Positions 44,270 to 52,361 of a DNA stretch of 64,000 nucleotides are shown in pieces; position 1 is the stretch's first letter; each line of letters starts with the position of its first letter. The translations under genes were made by a program, and so were the position numbers. Below the pieces are notes generated by a model that saw only the letters and a program-made list of their open reading frames with translations, was not told where the DNA came from and ran no database searches. The DNA is from Falsiroseomonas algicola (GTDB lineage: Bacteria > Pseudomonadota > Alphaproteobacteria > Acetobacterales > Acetobacteraceae): positions 186,001 to 250,000 of the forward strand of contig NZ_JAAIKB010000006.1 in assembly GCF_011040385.1 (NCBI RefSeq), read 5' to 3'.

Positions 44270-44307
44270 CCACGGGACGTCTTCTTGGACGCCCCGTGGT
44301 TCGTTTA
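44270..44307 (+). terminator. Intrinsic terminator after pnp
   Basis: CCACGGG (44270-44276) pairs with CCCGTGG (44293-44299), extended inside by CGTC/GACG after one mismatch, and is followed by TTCGTTT. A plausible Rho-independent terminator about 110 bp after pnp. Confidence 0.65.
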
Positions 44308-44349
44308 TGACCACCCTTCCGTCTGAGACAGTCACCGGAGCCCAAAGCC

Positions 44350-45750
44350 TTGAAGGCTATCAACCCGATCCGCATGGGCGGCGTCGAAGTCCTGCCGCTG
44401 GTCGAAGGCGGCAAGGGCGTGGCGGTGTCCAACGGCGCCACCTGCGGCGGCTGGGCCTCCGGCGGCGGCGTCGGCACCTTTTCCGCCGTGAACGCCGACA
44501 GCTACGACGCCGACGGCAACGTCATCCGCCAGATCTACCACGGCCGCACGCGGCGCGAACGGCATGAGGAGCTGGTGGCCTACGGCATCGCCGGCGGCAT
44601 CGCCCAGGCGCGCGAAGCGCATGAACGCGCCGGCGGCCAGGGCCGCATCCACATGAACATCCTGTGGGAGATGGGCGGCGCCGAGCGCGTGGCGCGCGGC
44701 GTGCTGGAAGGCGCCAAGGGCCTGGTCCATGGCATCACCTGCGGCGCCGGCATGCCCTATCGCCTGGCCGACCTCGCCCGCGAATACGGCGTCCACTACT
44801 ACCCCATCATCTCCTCCGCCCGCGCCTTCTCCGCGCTGTGGAAGCGGTCCTACAACAAGCAGCGGGAGCTGCTGGGCGGCGTGGTCTATGAAGACCCCTG
44901 GCTGGCCGGCGGCCATAACGGCCTGTCCAACAGCGAGGACCCGAAGCGGCCGGAGGATCCCTATCCCCGCGTCCTCAAGCTGCGCCAGACGATGCGCGAA
45001 TTCGGCCTGCACGACGTGCCCATCATCATGGCCGGCGGCGTCTGGTGGCTGGAGGAATGGGAGCACTGGATCGACAGCGAGGAACTGGGACCCGTCGCCT
45101 TCCAGTTCGGCACCCGCCCGCTGCTGACGCAGGAAAGCCCGATCAGCGAGGAGTGGAAGACCCGCCTCCTCCAGCTGAAGGAGGGCGATGTGCTGCTGCA
45201 GCCCTTCAGCCCGACCGGCTTCTACTCCTCCGCCGTGCGCACCGAATTCCTGAACGAGCTGGAAGCGCGCAGCGAACGCCAGGTGGCCTACACGACCGAG
45301 CCCAACGAGGCCCATACCGCGCCGCTCGGCATCGGGCCGCGCAAGCGGCTGGTCTACCTGAAGCCGGACGACCTGCCCCGCGCGGAAGGCTATATCGCGT
45401 CCGGCTTCACCGAGGCGCTGCGCACCCCCGACGACACGCTGGTCTTCGAGACGCCGGCGGCGGCGCGGGAGATCCTGAAGGACCAGACGGACTGCATGGG
45501 CTGCCTGTCCCATTGCCGCTTCTCGAACTGGACGCAGGTGGAGCCCGACTTCACCACCGGCAAGAAGGCCGACCCGCGCAGCTTCTGCATCCAGAAGACG
45601 CTGCAGGACATCGCCCATGGCGGCAGGCTGGAACGGAACCTGATGTTCTCCGGCCACAACGCCTACCGCTTCGGCACCGACCCCTTCTACTCCAACGGCT
45701 TCGTGCCGACGGCGAAGCAGCTGGTCGAGCGGATCATGACGGGCCGCTGA
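44350..45750 (+). CDS. Nitronate monooxygenase-like FMN oxidoreductase with C-terminal Cys cluster
   Basis: 466 residues from a TTG at 44350 with GGAG nine bases upstream; no ATG fits. The NMO/2-nitropropane-dioxygenase barrel is recognised by NGATCGGWASGGGVGTFSAVN, GLVHGITCGAGMPYRLADLA, VPIIMAGGVWW and VAFQFGTRPLLTQES. It is about 120 residues longer than common NMOs. The added C-terminal part has four cysteines at 382, 385, 389 and 413 (DCMGCLSHC and later FCIQ), which looks like an iron-sulfur or zinc site. Substrate unknown. Confidence 0.83.
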   Translation: MKAINPIRMGGVEVLPLVEGGKGVAVSNGATCGGWASGGGVGTFSAVNADSYDADGNVIRQIYHGRTRRERHEELVAYGIAGGIAQAREAHERAGGQGRIHMNILWEMGGAERVARGVLEGAKGLVHGITCGAGMPYRLADLAREYGVHYYPIISSARAFSALWKRSYNKQRELLGGVVYEDPWLAGGHNGLSNSEDPKRPEDPYPRVLKLRQTMREFGLHDVPIIMAGGVWWLEEWEHWIDSEELGPVAFQFGTRPLLTQESPISEEWKTRLLQLKEGDVLLQPFSPTGFYSSAVRTEFLNELEARSERQVAYTTEPNEAHTAPLGIGPRKRLVYLKPDDLPRAEGYIASGFTEALRTPDDTLVFETPAAAREILKDQTDCMGCLSHCRFSNWTQVEPDFTTGKKADPRSFCIQKTLQDIAHGGRLERNLMFSGHNAYRFGTDPFYSNGFVPTAKQLVERIMTGR

Positions 45751-45850
45751 AGGCGGGCCGCCGAAACACTGTTTTCTTTATTGCAACGGTTTCACCGCGC
45801 CACGCCGGCGCGGTGACACCCGGACCCTCCCCCCTGTAGGTTGAGCCCGC

Positions 45851-45875
45851 GTCTGGGGCAAACTCGTCTGGGGCA
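45851..45875 (+). repeat. Direct repeat before the response regulator gene
   Basis: GTCTGGGGCA occurs at 45851-45860 and 45866-45875, fifteen bases apart, ending 9 bp before the start codon. It may be a binding site for the OmpR-type regulator itself or simply a small duplication. Confidence 0.45.
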
Positions 45876-45884
45876 CAGGGGACC

Positions 45885-46679
45885 ATGGCATCGCCGACCC
45901 GCATCGCGGTCGTGGAGGATGAAGCCGATCTGCGGGAGGTGGTCGTGGACTACCTCCGCCTGCAAGGTTTTGCCGTCTGCGCCTGCGCGGATGGCGCGGC
46001 GCTCGATGCCGCCCTCGCTGCCGGCCCGGTCGATGTGGTGCTGCTGGACCTGAACCTGCCGCGGGAAGGCGGGCTTTCCATCGCCCGGCGCCTCCGCGCC
46101 CTGCCCCGCCCGCCCGGCATCATCATGGTGACGGCGCTGGGCGAGACGGTGGACCGCATCGTGGGGCTGGAGATCGGCGCCGACGACTACATCGGCAAAC
46201 CCTTCGAATTGCGGGAGATGCTGGCGCGGCTCCGCAGCGTCCTTCGTCGCCGCGTGGCTGCGCCAATCGGTCAACCGCGCGTCGCGGCGCCGAGCGTGGC
46301 GCCGCGTCCCGCTATCCCCGCCGCGCCTGCGCCGCTCCCCGCGCCGGCAGCCCCGGCCGGCCGCACGCCGGATCTGCATTTCGGCGGCTTCACCCTCAGC
46401 CCGGATCGCCGCCGCCTGCTGGATCCGGGGCAGGAGGAAGTGCCGCTCACGACCATGGAGGTGGATCTCCTCCTTATCCTCGCGACCCATCCCGGCCAGG
46501 TGCTCTCGCGCGAAAGGCTGCTGGTGCTGGCGCATGGCAAGGATGTCGATCCGCTCGACCGCTCCATCGACGTCCGCATCACCCGGCTGCGCCGCAAACT
46601 GGAATCCGATCCCGCCAATCCGCGGCTGATCCGCACCATCCGCGGCCAGGGCTACGTCTTCACCCCCGATGGAGAGTGA
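45885..46679 (+). CDS. OmpR-family response regulator
   Basis: 264 residues. Receiver domain with acidic pocket EDEAD, phospho-acceptor Asp55 (LLDLNLPREGG) and Lys105 (IGKPF). Then a long Pro/Ala linker (about 125-155) and a winged-helix DNA-binding domain (LTTMEVDLLLILATHPGQVLSRERLL, RSIDVRITRLRRKLE, IRTIRGQGYVF). The kinase gene follows with an 11-bp overlap, so they form one two-component unit. The linker is unusually long for this family. Confidence 0.94.
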   Translation: MASPTRIAVVEDEADLREVVVDYLRLQGFAVCACADGAALDAALAAGPVDVVLLDLNLPREGGLSIARRLRALPRPPGIIMVTALGETVDRIVGLEIGADDYIGKPFELREMLARLRSVLRRRVAAPIGQPRVAAPSVAPRPAIPAAPAPLPAPAAPAGRTPDLHFGGFTLSPDRRRLLDPGQEEVPLTTMEVDLLLILATHPGQVLSRERLLVLAHGKDVDPLDRSIDVRITRLRRKLESDPANPRLIRTIRGQGYVFTPDGE

Positions 46680-48207
46680 GGCCTCCCTCCTCGCCCGGCT
46701 GACGGAGGCCGAGGCGCTGAAGCAGGGCGTGATCGACGCCGCGCTGGATGCCGTCATCACGGCCGACCGGGAGTGCCGCGTCATCGGCTGGAACGCCGCC
46801 GCGGAACGCATCTTCGGCCACCGGCGGGACGAGATCATGGGCCGCCCGATCGGCGACACCATCGTTCCCCCGCATCACCGCGCGGGGCATGAGGCGGGGC
46901 TCGCCCGCTACCACGCCACCGGCTGCCCCCATGTGCTCGGCCAGCGGCTGGAGATGGAGGCGATGCGCGCCGATGGCAGCGTCTTCCCCTGCGAGATGTC
47001 GATCCATGAGGTGAAGGCCGCCGGCCGCACCTTCTTCACCGCCTGGCTGCGCGACCTGACGCCGATACGGGATGCGGAGGCCGAACTGGCCCGCCAGCGC
47101 GAACGCCTGCACCAGACGGAGAAGATGTCGGCGCTCGGCAGCCTGCTGGCCGGCGTGGCGCATGAGCTGAACAATCCGCTGGCGGTCGTCGTCGCGCAGA
47201 CCACCATGCTGGAAGCGGTGGCGGAGGACCCGGCGGTGCGCGACCGTGCCGCGCGGATCCATGCCGCGGCCGCGCGCTGCGGGCGGATCGTGAAGACCTT
47301 CCTCGCCATGGTGCGCCAGCAGCCGCCGAGCCGCAGCGCCGTCGACCTCAACGCCACGCTGCGCGGCGCGCAGGAGCTGGTGGCCTATGGGCTGCGCAGC
47401 GCCGGCATCGCGGTGGAGCATGCGCTGGCGCCGGGGGTGCCCCGCATCCAGGCGGACCCGGACCAGCTGGGCCAGGTGGCGGTGAACCTGCTGGTCAACG
47501 CCCAGGCCGCGCTGGCGGACCAGCCGGAGCCCCGCCGCCTGCGCCTCGAGACCTTCGCCACCACCGATGGCGGCGCCGGCTTCGCGGTGGAGGATAACGG
47601 CCCCGGCGTGGCCGCCGCGATGCGGGAGCGGATCTTCGAGGCCTATGTGACCACCAAGCCGCTCGGTGCCGGCACCGGCCTCGGCCTCGCGGTCTGCCGC
47701 AACATCCTCGGCGCCCATGGCGGCACCATCGGGCTGGAGGAGGGCACCCTCGGCGGCGCCCGCTTCGTCGTCCGCCTGCCGCCGGGCGGCGGCACCACCG
47801 CCGCCGCGCCGCCCGAGGCCCCCCGCGCCGCGCCGCGCCGCCGCCTGCTGGTGGTGGATGACGAGCCCGAGGTGGGGGAGGCGCTGGCCGACCTGCTGGC
47901 GGTGCAGGGCGTGGCGGCGGAGGTGGTGACGGACATCCCCGCCGCCCTCGCCCGCCTGGCGCAGGGCGGGCTCGACGGCGTCTTCTGCGACCTCCGCATG
48001 CCCGGCGGTGGCGGCGGCGGCTTCTACCGCCGCGCCATCGCCGCCCATCCGGGGCTGCGCGGCCGCTTCTGCTTCGTTACCGGCGATACGGTGGCCGGCC
48101 CCGCCGCCGTGGCCGCGCTGGACCCCGACCAGCCACCGCCCGTGCTCGAGAAGCCCTTCGGCCCGGCGGAGGTGGCGACGGCGCTGGCCGCCATTGCCGC
48201 GCCGTAG
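46669..48207 (+). CDS. Hybrid sensor histidine kinase (PAS-HisKA-HATPase-REC)
   Basis: 512 residues without a membrane segment, hence a cytoplasmic sensor. PAS domain (about 20-130: VIDAALDAVITADRECRVIGWNAAAERIFG), H-box with His165 (GVAHELNNPLAVV), N-box (NLLVNAQAAL), G1 DNGPGV, F IFEAYVTTK, G2 GTGLGLAV. A receiver domain follows (LLVVDDEPEVGEALADLL, FCDLRMPGGGGGG, LEKPF). The phosphate may pass through its own receiver before or instead of the upstream response regulator. The signal is unknown. Confidence 0.93.
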   Translation: MESEASLLARLTEAEALKQGVIDAALDAVITADRECRVIGWNAAAERIFGHRRDEIMGRPIGDTIVPPHHRAGHEAGLARYHATGCPHVLGQRLEMEAMRADGSVFPCEMSIHEVKAAGRTFFTAWLRDLTPIRDAEAELARQRERLHQTEKMSALGSLLAGVAHELNNPLAVVVAQTTMLEAVAEDPAVRDRAARIHAAAARCGRIVKTFLAMVRQQPPSRSAVDLNATLRGAQELVAYGLRSAGIAVEHALAPGVPRIQADPDQLGQVAVNLLVNAQAALADQPEPRRLRLETFATTDGGAGFAVEDNGPGVAAAMRERIFEAYVTTKPLGAGTGLGLAVCRNILGAHGGTIGLEEGTLGGARFVVRLPPGGGTTAAAPPEAPRAAPRRRLLVVDDEPEVGEALADLLAVQGVAAEVVTDIPAALARLAQGGLDGVFCDLRMPGGGGGGFYRRAIAAHPGLRGRFCFVTGDTVAGPAAVAALDPDQPPPVLEKPFGPAEVATALAAIAAP

Positions 48208-48260
48208 GGGCGCGTTATACTAACGGCCCTTTCGCGTGACCGCTCAGGCCCCCCTCAGAC

Positions 48261-48375
48261 GCGTCGTGCCGCAGGCACGCCTTCGGCGTGACGCGGAAAC
48301 CTCCGGTTTCCTTGGCTTCGCGGCATATGCCGCGGCGCCGATTCGGGCGCTCGGACCGGTCAAGAGACCGGTCCG
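48261..48375. repeat. Hairpin-chain element A
   Basis: Successive hairpins: CGTGCC/GGCACG (48265-48279), CACGCC/GGCGTG (48276-48290), both enclosed by GCGTC/GACGC; GGAAACC/GGTTTCC (48295-48311); palindrome around GCATATGC (48319-48334); GCGCC/GGCGC (48335-48350); and CGGACCGGTC/GACCGGTCCG (48352-48375). The first 35 bases recur at 60822 (element B). It fills the gap between the kinase gene and the convergent oxidoreductase. Confidence 0.75.
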
Positions 48376-48379
48376 TTGA

Positions 48380-49498
48380 TTACTCGCTTAGCGCCGCCAT
48401 CGGGCTCCCGGTCTCCCGCCGCATGCCCATGCGCGCGATGCTGCCCCAGGCGCGGTCATATTGCGGCGGCGTCCGCGCGGCATCGACGCGGCCCAGCGCG
48501 ACCGCGGCGCGCATCGGCCAGTAGGGATCGCGCAGCGTGGCGCGGGCCAGCAGCACGAGGTCGGCCCTGCCCTCCGTCACGATGGCCTGGGCCTGCTCGG
48601 GCTCCGTGATCAGGCCGACGGCGGCCACCACCATGCCCGCACCCTGCTTCACCGCCTCCGCCCCCGGCACCTGGTAGCCCGGGCCGAGCACGATCTTCTG
48701 CTTCGGGTCGATGCCGCCGGAGGAGACGTCCATGCCGTCGATCCCCGCCGCCTTCAGGCGCTTCGCCAGCTCGATGGACTCATCCGTCGTCCAGCCGCCC
48801 TCGATCCAGTCGGTGTGGGAGATGCGGACCAGCAGGGGCAGCCCCTCCCCCACCGCCTCGCGCACCGCCTTCGCCACTGCCAGCGGCAGGCGCGTCCGGC
48901 CCTCGAAATCGCCGCCCCAGCGGTCGTTGCGCGTGTTGCTGATGGGGGAGAGGAACTGGTGCAGCAGATAGCCATGGGCGGCATGCAGCTCCACCAGCCC
49001 ATAGCCCGCGGCCACGGCGCGCCTGGCGGTCGCGGCGAAGAAACCCGGGATCGCCTCGATCTCCTCCGTCGTCATCATGGTGGGCGTGGCGAAGGCGCCC
49101 ATCGGGATGGCGGAGGGGGCCTTGATCTCCCAGCCCGGCTCGGCCGGCGCATCGTCCCAGGCCGGCGCGCGGCTGGCCTTGCGCCCGGCATGGCCGATCT
49201 GGATCGCCGGCACCGCGCCGGCATGGGCGATGGCGGCGGCGAGGCGCCGGTGCGCCGGAATCTGCGCATCCTCCCACAGACCGAGGTCGCCCGGCGTGAT
49301 GCGGCCGTCGGCGGTCACCGCGGTGGCCTCCGCCATCACCATCCCCGCGCCGCCGATGGCGCGCTGCAGCAGATGGGCCAGGTGCCAGTCGGTCGGGCGG
49401 CCATCCGGCCCGGCGCAATACTGGCACATCGGCGAGATGCCGATGCGGTTCGGCAGGGTGGTGTCGCGAAGCTGGAGGGGGGAGAAGAGGTCGGCCAT
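48380..49498 (-). CDS. NADH:flavin oxidoreductase (old yellow enzyme, YqjM-like)
   Basis: 372 residues from the ATG at 49498, which has GGAG nine bases upstream; 49507 is an alternative. LFSPLQLRDTTLPNRIGISPMCQY opens the OYE barrel and has the cysteine of the thermophilic/YqjM class. GYGLVELHAAHGYLLHQFLSPISNTRND carries the substrate-binding His pair, and GRADLVLLARATLRDP binds FMN phosphate. It reduces activated alkenes with NAD(P)H. Confidence 0.94.
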   Translation of the reverse strand: MADLFSPLQLRDTTLPNRIGISPMCQYCAGPDGRPTDWHLAHLLQRAIGGAGMVMAEATAVTADGRITPGDLGLWEDAQIPAHRRLAAAIAHAGAVPAIQIGHAGRKASRAPAWDDAPAEPGWEIKAPSAIPMGAFATPTMMTTEEIEAIPGFFAATARRAVAAGYGLVELHAAHGYLLHQFLSPISNTRNDRWGGDFEGRTRLPLAVAKAVREAVGEGLPLLVRISHTDWIEGGWTTDESIELAKRLKAAGIDGMDVSSGGIDPKQKIVLGPGYQVPGAEAVKQGAGMVVAAVGLITEPEQAQAIVTEGRADLVLLARATLRDPYWPMRAAVALGRVDAARTPPQYDRAWGSIARMGMRRETGSPMAALSE

Positions 49499-49569
49499 GC
49501 TGGTCATGCTCCGAGGCCCGGGAAGCGGGCGGCTTGCCCCAGGCATAGCCCCACCAATTCAGGGGTCAA

Positions 49570-50370
49570 TCAGGGCCCCGACCAGGGCGGCAGCCAGCCG
49601 AGACGGCTTTCCATCAGCAGCAGCAGCGGCCGCCGGCCCGGCGGTGCCGCCAGCAGGCGCCCATCCGGCCCGGCGGGGTAGATGGTCATCGTGACGGCAT
49701 CGAGGACATTGCCCCCCACCGCCCGCACCTCCCCCGGCGGCGTCTCCACCACGATGTCGCAATGCATCGCCCGCGCCCGCCCGGCCTCCGCCAGCCGTTC
49801 CGTCCAGTGCCGCAGCGGCGACGGGCCGCGGTCGAAGCAGAGGAGGTCGCCCGGCGCGGGCGCGCGTTCATCCGGCGCATGCGGGATGAAGGGCGCCTCG
49901 GCCGGGAAGCGGCGGGCGGTGGCGATCAGGCCATCGAGGTAGAAGGCATGGGTGGCGCTCGGCGGGAACTCCGCGGCATCGATGCCCGCGGCCCGGAACA
50001 CCCAGGAGATGAAGGCGGCCGACCAGTAGGGCGTGGACCACAGCGCCGCCCCCTCCGGCTGCCGGGCCAGCGCCGCGGCGTAGCGGCGGCGGTTCAGCGG
50101 GATGGCGCCGTGATCCTCCGGCACCGCCTGCCAATAGGCCATGACGCGCGGGAAGTTGCCGGGATCGGCCTCGCGCGCCGCCATCTCCTCCGCCGTGGTC
50201 CAGGCCGGGCGCGTCACCTCCCCCCAATCCCGCCACTCCGCCAGCGCGATCCGCACGACGCGCTGCGCGGCCGCGGGGGGGTAGGAGAGTGGCGGCGAGG
50301 GCGGCGCTTCCGGCGCGCCGGCGCAACCCGCCAGCAGGGCCAGCAGGCCGAGGGCTGGAAGTGACTTCAC
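49570..50370 (-). CDS. DUF2272 domain lipoprotein
   Basis: 266 residues. Lipoprotein signal MKSLPALGLLALLAGC. The DUF2272 region includes PYWSAAFISWVFRAAGI, FPPSATHAFYLDGLI, PAPGDLLCFDRG and MHCDIVVE, the pattern of a cysteine-peptidase-like (NlpC/CHAP-related) fold. In this copy the position expected to hold the nucleophilic Cys is a Ser/Ala (WSAAFISW), so activity is doubtful. It is coupled by ATGA to the unrecognised gene upstream. Confidence 0.83.
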   Translation of the reverse strand: MKSLPALGLLALLAGCAGAPEAPPSPPLSYPPAAAQRVVRIALAEWRDWGEVTRPAWTTAEEMAAREADPGNFPRVMAYWQAVPEDHGAIPLNRRRYAAALARQPEGAALWSTPYWSAAFISWVFRAAGIDAAEFPPSATHAFYLDGLIATARRFPAEAPFIPHAPDERAPAPGDLLCFDRGPSPLRHWTERLAEAGRARAMHCDIVVETPPGEVRAVGGNVLDAVTMTIYPAGPDGRLLAAPPGRRPLLLLMESRLGWLPPWSGP

Positions 50371-52250
50371 GCCGCCGGCGCCGCCGCCAGGCCCAGGATC
50401 ACCGCATCCGGCGCCATCAGCCCCAGCATGGCGGCGGCCTGGGTGGTCGGCTCCGTATCCCCGCCGAGGGGGGAGGGCATCACCACCAGCGTGCCGCCCT
50501 GCAGCCGGACCAGCGGACGCAGCAGCGCGATCGCATGGTGGTGCAACTCCTCCGCCTGGCCGATCGCTGCCGCGTCCAGCGCGCCGGGGGCCACCGTGGC
50601 GGCCAGCATCACCGCACCGGTCGCGCGCACCATCAGGGCCACGCCCTCCCCGTAGCGGAGTTCGGATTGCCGGGCGGCGCCGCCCACCAGCAACCCCTCC
50701 GCCTGCGCGCGTCGCGGCCCCGCCACCAGGTCCACCATGCCCGGCCGCACCGCGGCCAGCGCGGCCGCGATGGCCGGGGCGATCCGTGCGGGATCGAGTT
50801 GCGGCAAGGCGCGCGCCAGCGCCAGCAGCGCCATGGCCTGCACGGCCGGATCGGCCAGGCGACCGTCGCGGTCCCGGAACACCCCGTCATCGCCCTGCAG
50901 CGCCAGGATGCGTCCCGCAAGGTCGCCCAACGCCGTGGCGTGGCGGGGTTGTGCCTCCGCGCGCAGCCGCGCATCGACGCCGAGCGCGGCATGCGCGAGA
51001 TCCTCGAGCCCCGCCTCGCCATCCATCAGCCGGTCGAGATGCGCGTCGAACCACGCCGCCAGCGCCGCCCGCCGCGCCGCGGGGACCGGGTCCCGATACG
51101 CCTCGGCCGCAGCGAAAAGGAGATGGGTTCCGATGGCGTTGAGGGTGGCGCCCTGTGGCGGCAGGGGCTGCAGGTCCAGCCCGTCCGCGCCGGTCATCGC
51201 CATGGCCTGGGCGGCTTCCGGCGCCGTCAGGCCGCGGGAGAGGAAGCGGTCCTCCCGCACCACCAGCGTCTCTCCCGCCGCGAGGGACACCCCGCCATGC
51301 CGCAGCAGGACCCATTGCACCTGGCCCGGACGCAGCGCGGTCGCCCTGACATGCAGCACGCGGTCCGGATCGACCGGGCGGAGGTGCAGCGTCGCGCCAT
51401 CCGGCGGCCAGCCCTCGGGCGCGACCGCGACGTGGCTTGCCGGCCCCGCCGCCTGCCAGGTTTCGGTGCCGGCGCGGGAGGGTGGGGGAAGGCGGCGCCA
51501 GCCGGCGCCCTCCTGCACCACGCCTTCCGCGAAGCCGCTGTCGGACAGCCCGTCCAGCGCCGTCGTCAGCCGCACGCGACGCAGCGGGACGGCGGCAGTG
51601 AAGGTCACGGTGAGCCGCAGCAGGGGGGAGGCGCCGCTGATCGTGTAGGCGTAGCGGACCCGCCCGACTTCCACCCGGCGCGGCCGCAGCCAGCCGGCAC
51701 GGCCCATGACCCGGCTCTCGTGCCAGGCCACCACCGTCTCCCCTTCGCGATCCAGCCCGCAGGCCGTCACCGCCTCCTCCACATCCTCGCGGTGGGGACG
51801 CCAGCCGAGCTGGAACTCCACGTTGTTGCCGCCATGGGTGGCGGAGACCAGGGCGTCGAGCGGCCCGCGCGGGCGCTGGTGCAGCATGCCGATCGAGAGG
51901 TCGCCCCCGAAGGCGTCGAAGGGCGTCAGCACCAGCAGGTCGCGCGGATCCTCCTGCACCACCAGCAGCCCATGGCAGCCGAGGCGCCCGCAGGGTTCGG
52001 GTGCGTCCTCCATCGCCATGGCGAAGTCGATCGCCGCCGCGGCCAGGCCAGGCGCGGCGTCATGGATGTCGGGCATGGCCAGCGCTTCGGCGGCCCGCGC
52101 ATTGCCCGCGGCGGCGCAGAAGCTACCACCCGCCTCGCCTTCCGCCAGCGCCGTCAGCCGCCTGCCGTCCAGCGCCACGCTGCGCTCGATCGGCCCGCGG
52201 AACCAGGCGGCCAGGCGGTCGCGGTCGGTTGCGTGCAGCAGGTTGCGCAT
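50367..52250 (-). CDS. Unrecognised 627-aa protein
   Basis: Start at the ATG 52250; the frame continues upstream but runs antisense to the divergent oxidoreductase. No signal peptide or membrane span. The N-terminal half is rich in beta structure (GLLVVQEDPRDLLVLTPFDAFGGDLSIGML, VRYAYTISGASPLLRLTVTFTAAVPLRRVRLTT). The C-terminal ~250 residues are Ala/Leu-rich helices (LARALPQLDPARIAPAIAAALAAVRPGM) like an alpha-helical barrel of debranching or prenyltransferase type. I do not recognise the family and assign no function. It is coupled to the DUF2272 lipoprotein. Confidence 0.75.
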   Translation of the reverse strand: MRNLLHATDRDRLAAWFRGPIERSVALDGRRLTALAEGEAGGSFCAAAGNARAAEALAMPDIHDAAPGLAAAAIDFAMAMEDAPEPCGRLGCHGLLVVQEDPRDLLVLTPFDAFGGDLSIGMLHQRPRGPLDALVSATHGGNNVEFQLGWRPHREDVEEAVTACGLDREGETVVAWHESRVMGRAGWLRPRRVEVGRVRYAYTISGASPLLRLTVTFTAAVPLRRVRLTTALDGLSDSGFAEGVVQEGAGWRRLPPPSRAGTETWQAAGPASHVAVAPEGWPPDGATLHLRPVDPDRVLHVRATALRPGQVQWVLLRHGGVSLAAGETLVVREDRFLSRGLTAPEAAQAMAMTGADGLDLQPLPPQGATLNAIGTHLLFAAAEAYRDPVPAARRAALAAWFDAHLDRLMDGEAGLEDLAHAALGVDARLRAEAQPRHATALGDLAGRILALQGDDGVFRDRDGRLADPAVQAMALLALARALPQLDPARIAPAIAAALAAVRPGMVDLVAGPRRAQAEGLLVGGAARQSELRYGEGVALMVRATGAVMLAATVAPGALDAAAIGQAEELHHHAIALLRPLVRLQGGTLVVMPSPLGGDTEPTTQAAAMLGLMAPDAVILGLAAAPAA

Positions 52251-52361
52251 GGGCCTCCGCTTTCGGGTCTGGTGCCAGGATACCGCGCGGGCGCCCCGCG
52301 CGGAACAGCGGGCGGCGCCGAGGGCTGGGCCGCGCGACCCGATCCACCCTATCCTGCGGCG

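Noticed and set aside
50289-52361. Upstream plus-strand extension of the FAD oxidoreductase to more than 1100 codons
   Set aside because: It lies antisense to the 627-aa minus-strand gene and is Arg/His/Gly-rich; the real protein begins at 52362 just before the Rossmann fold.
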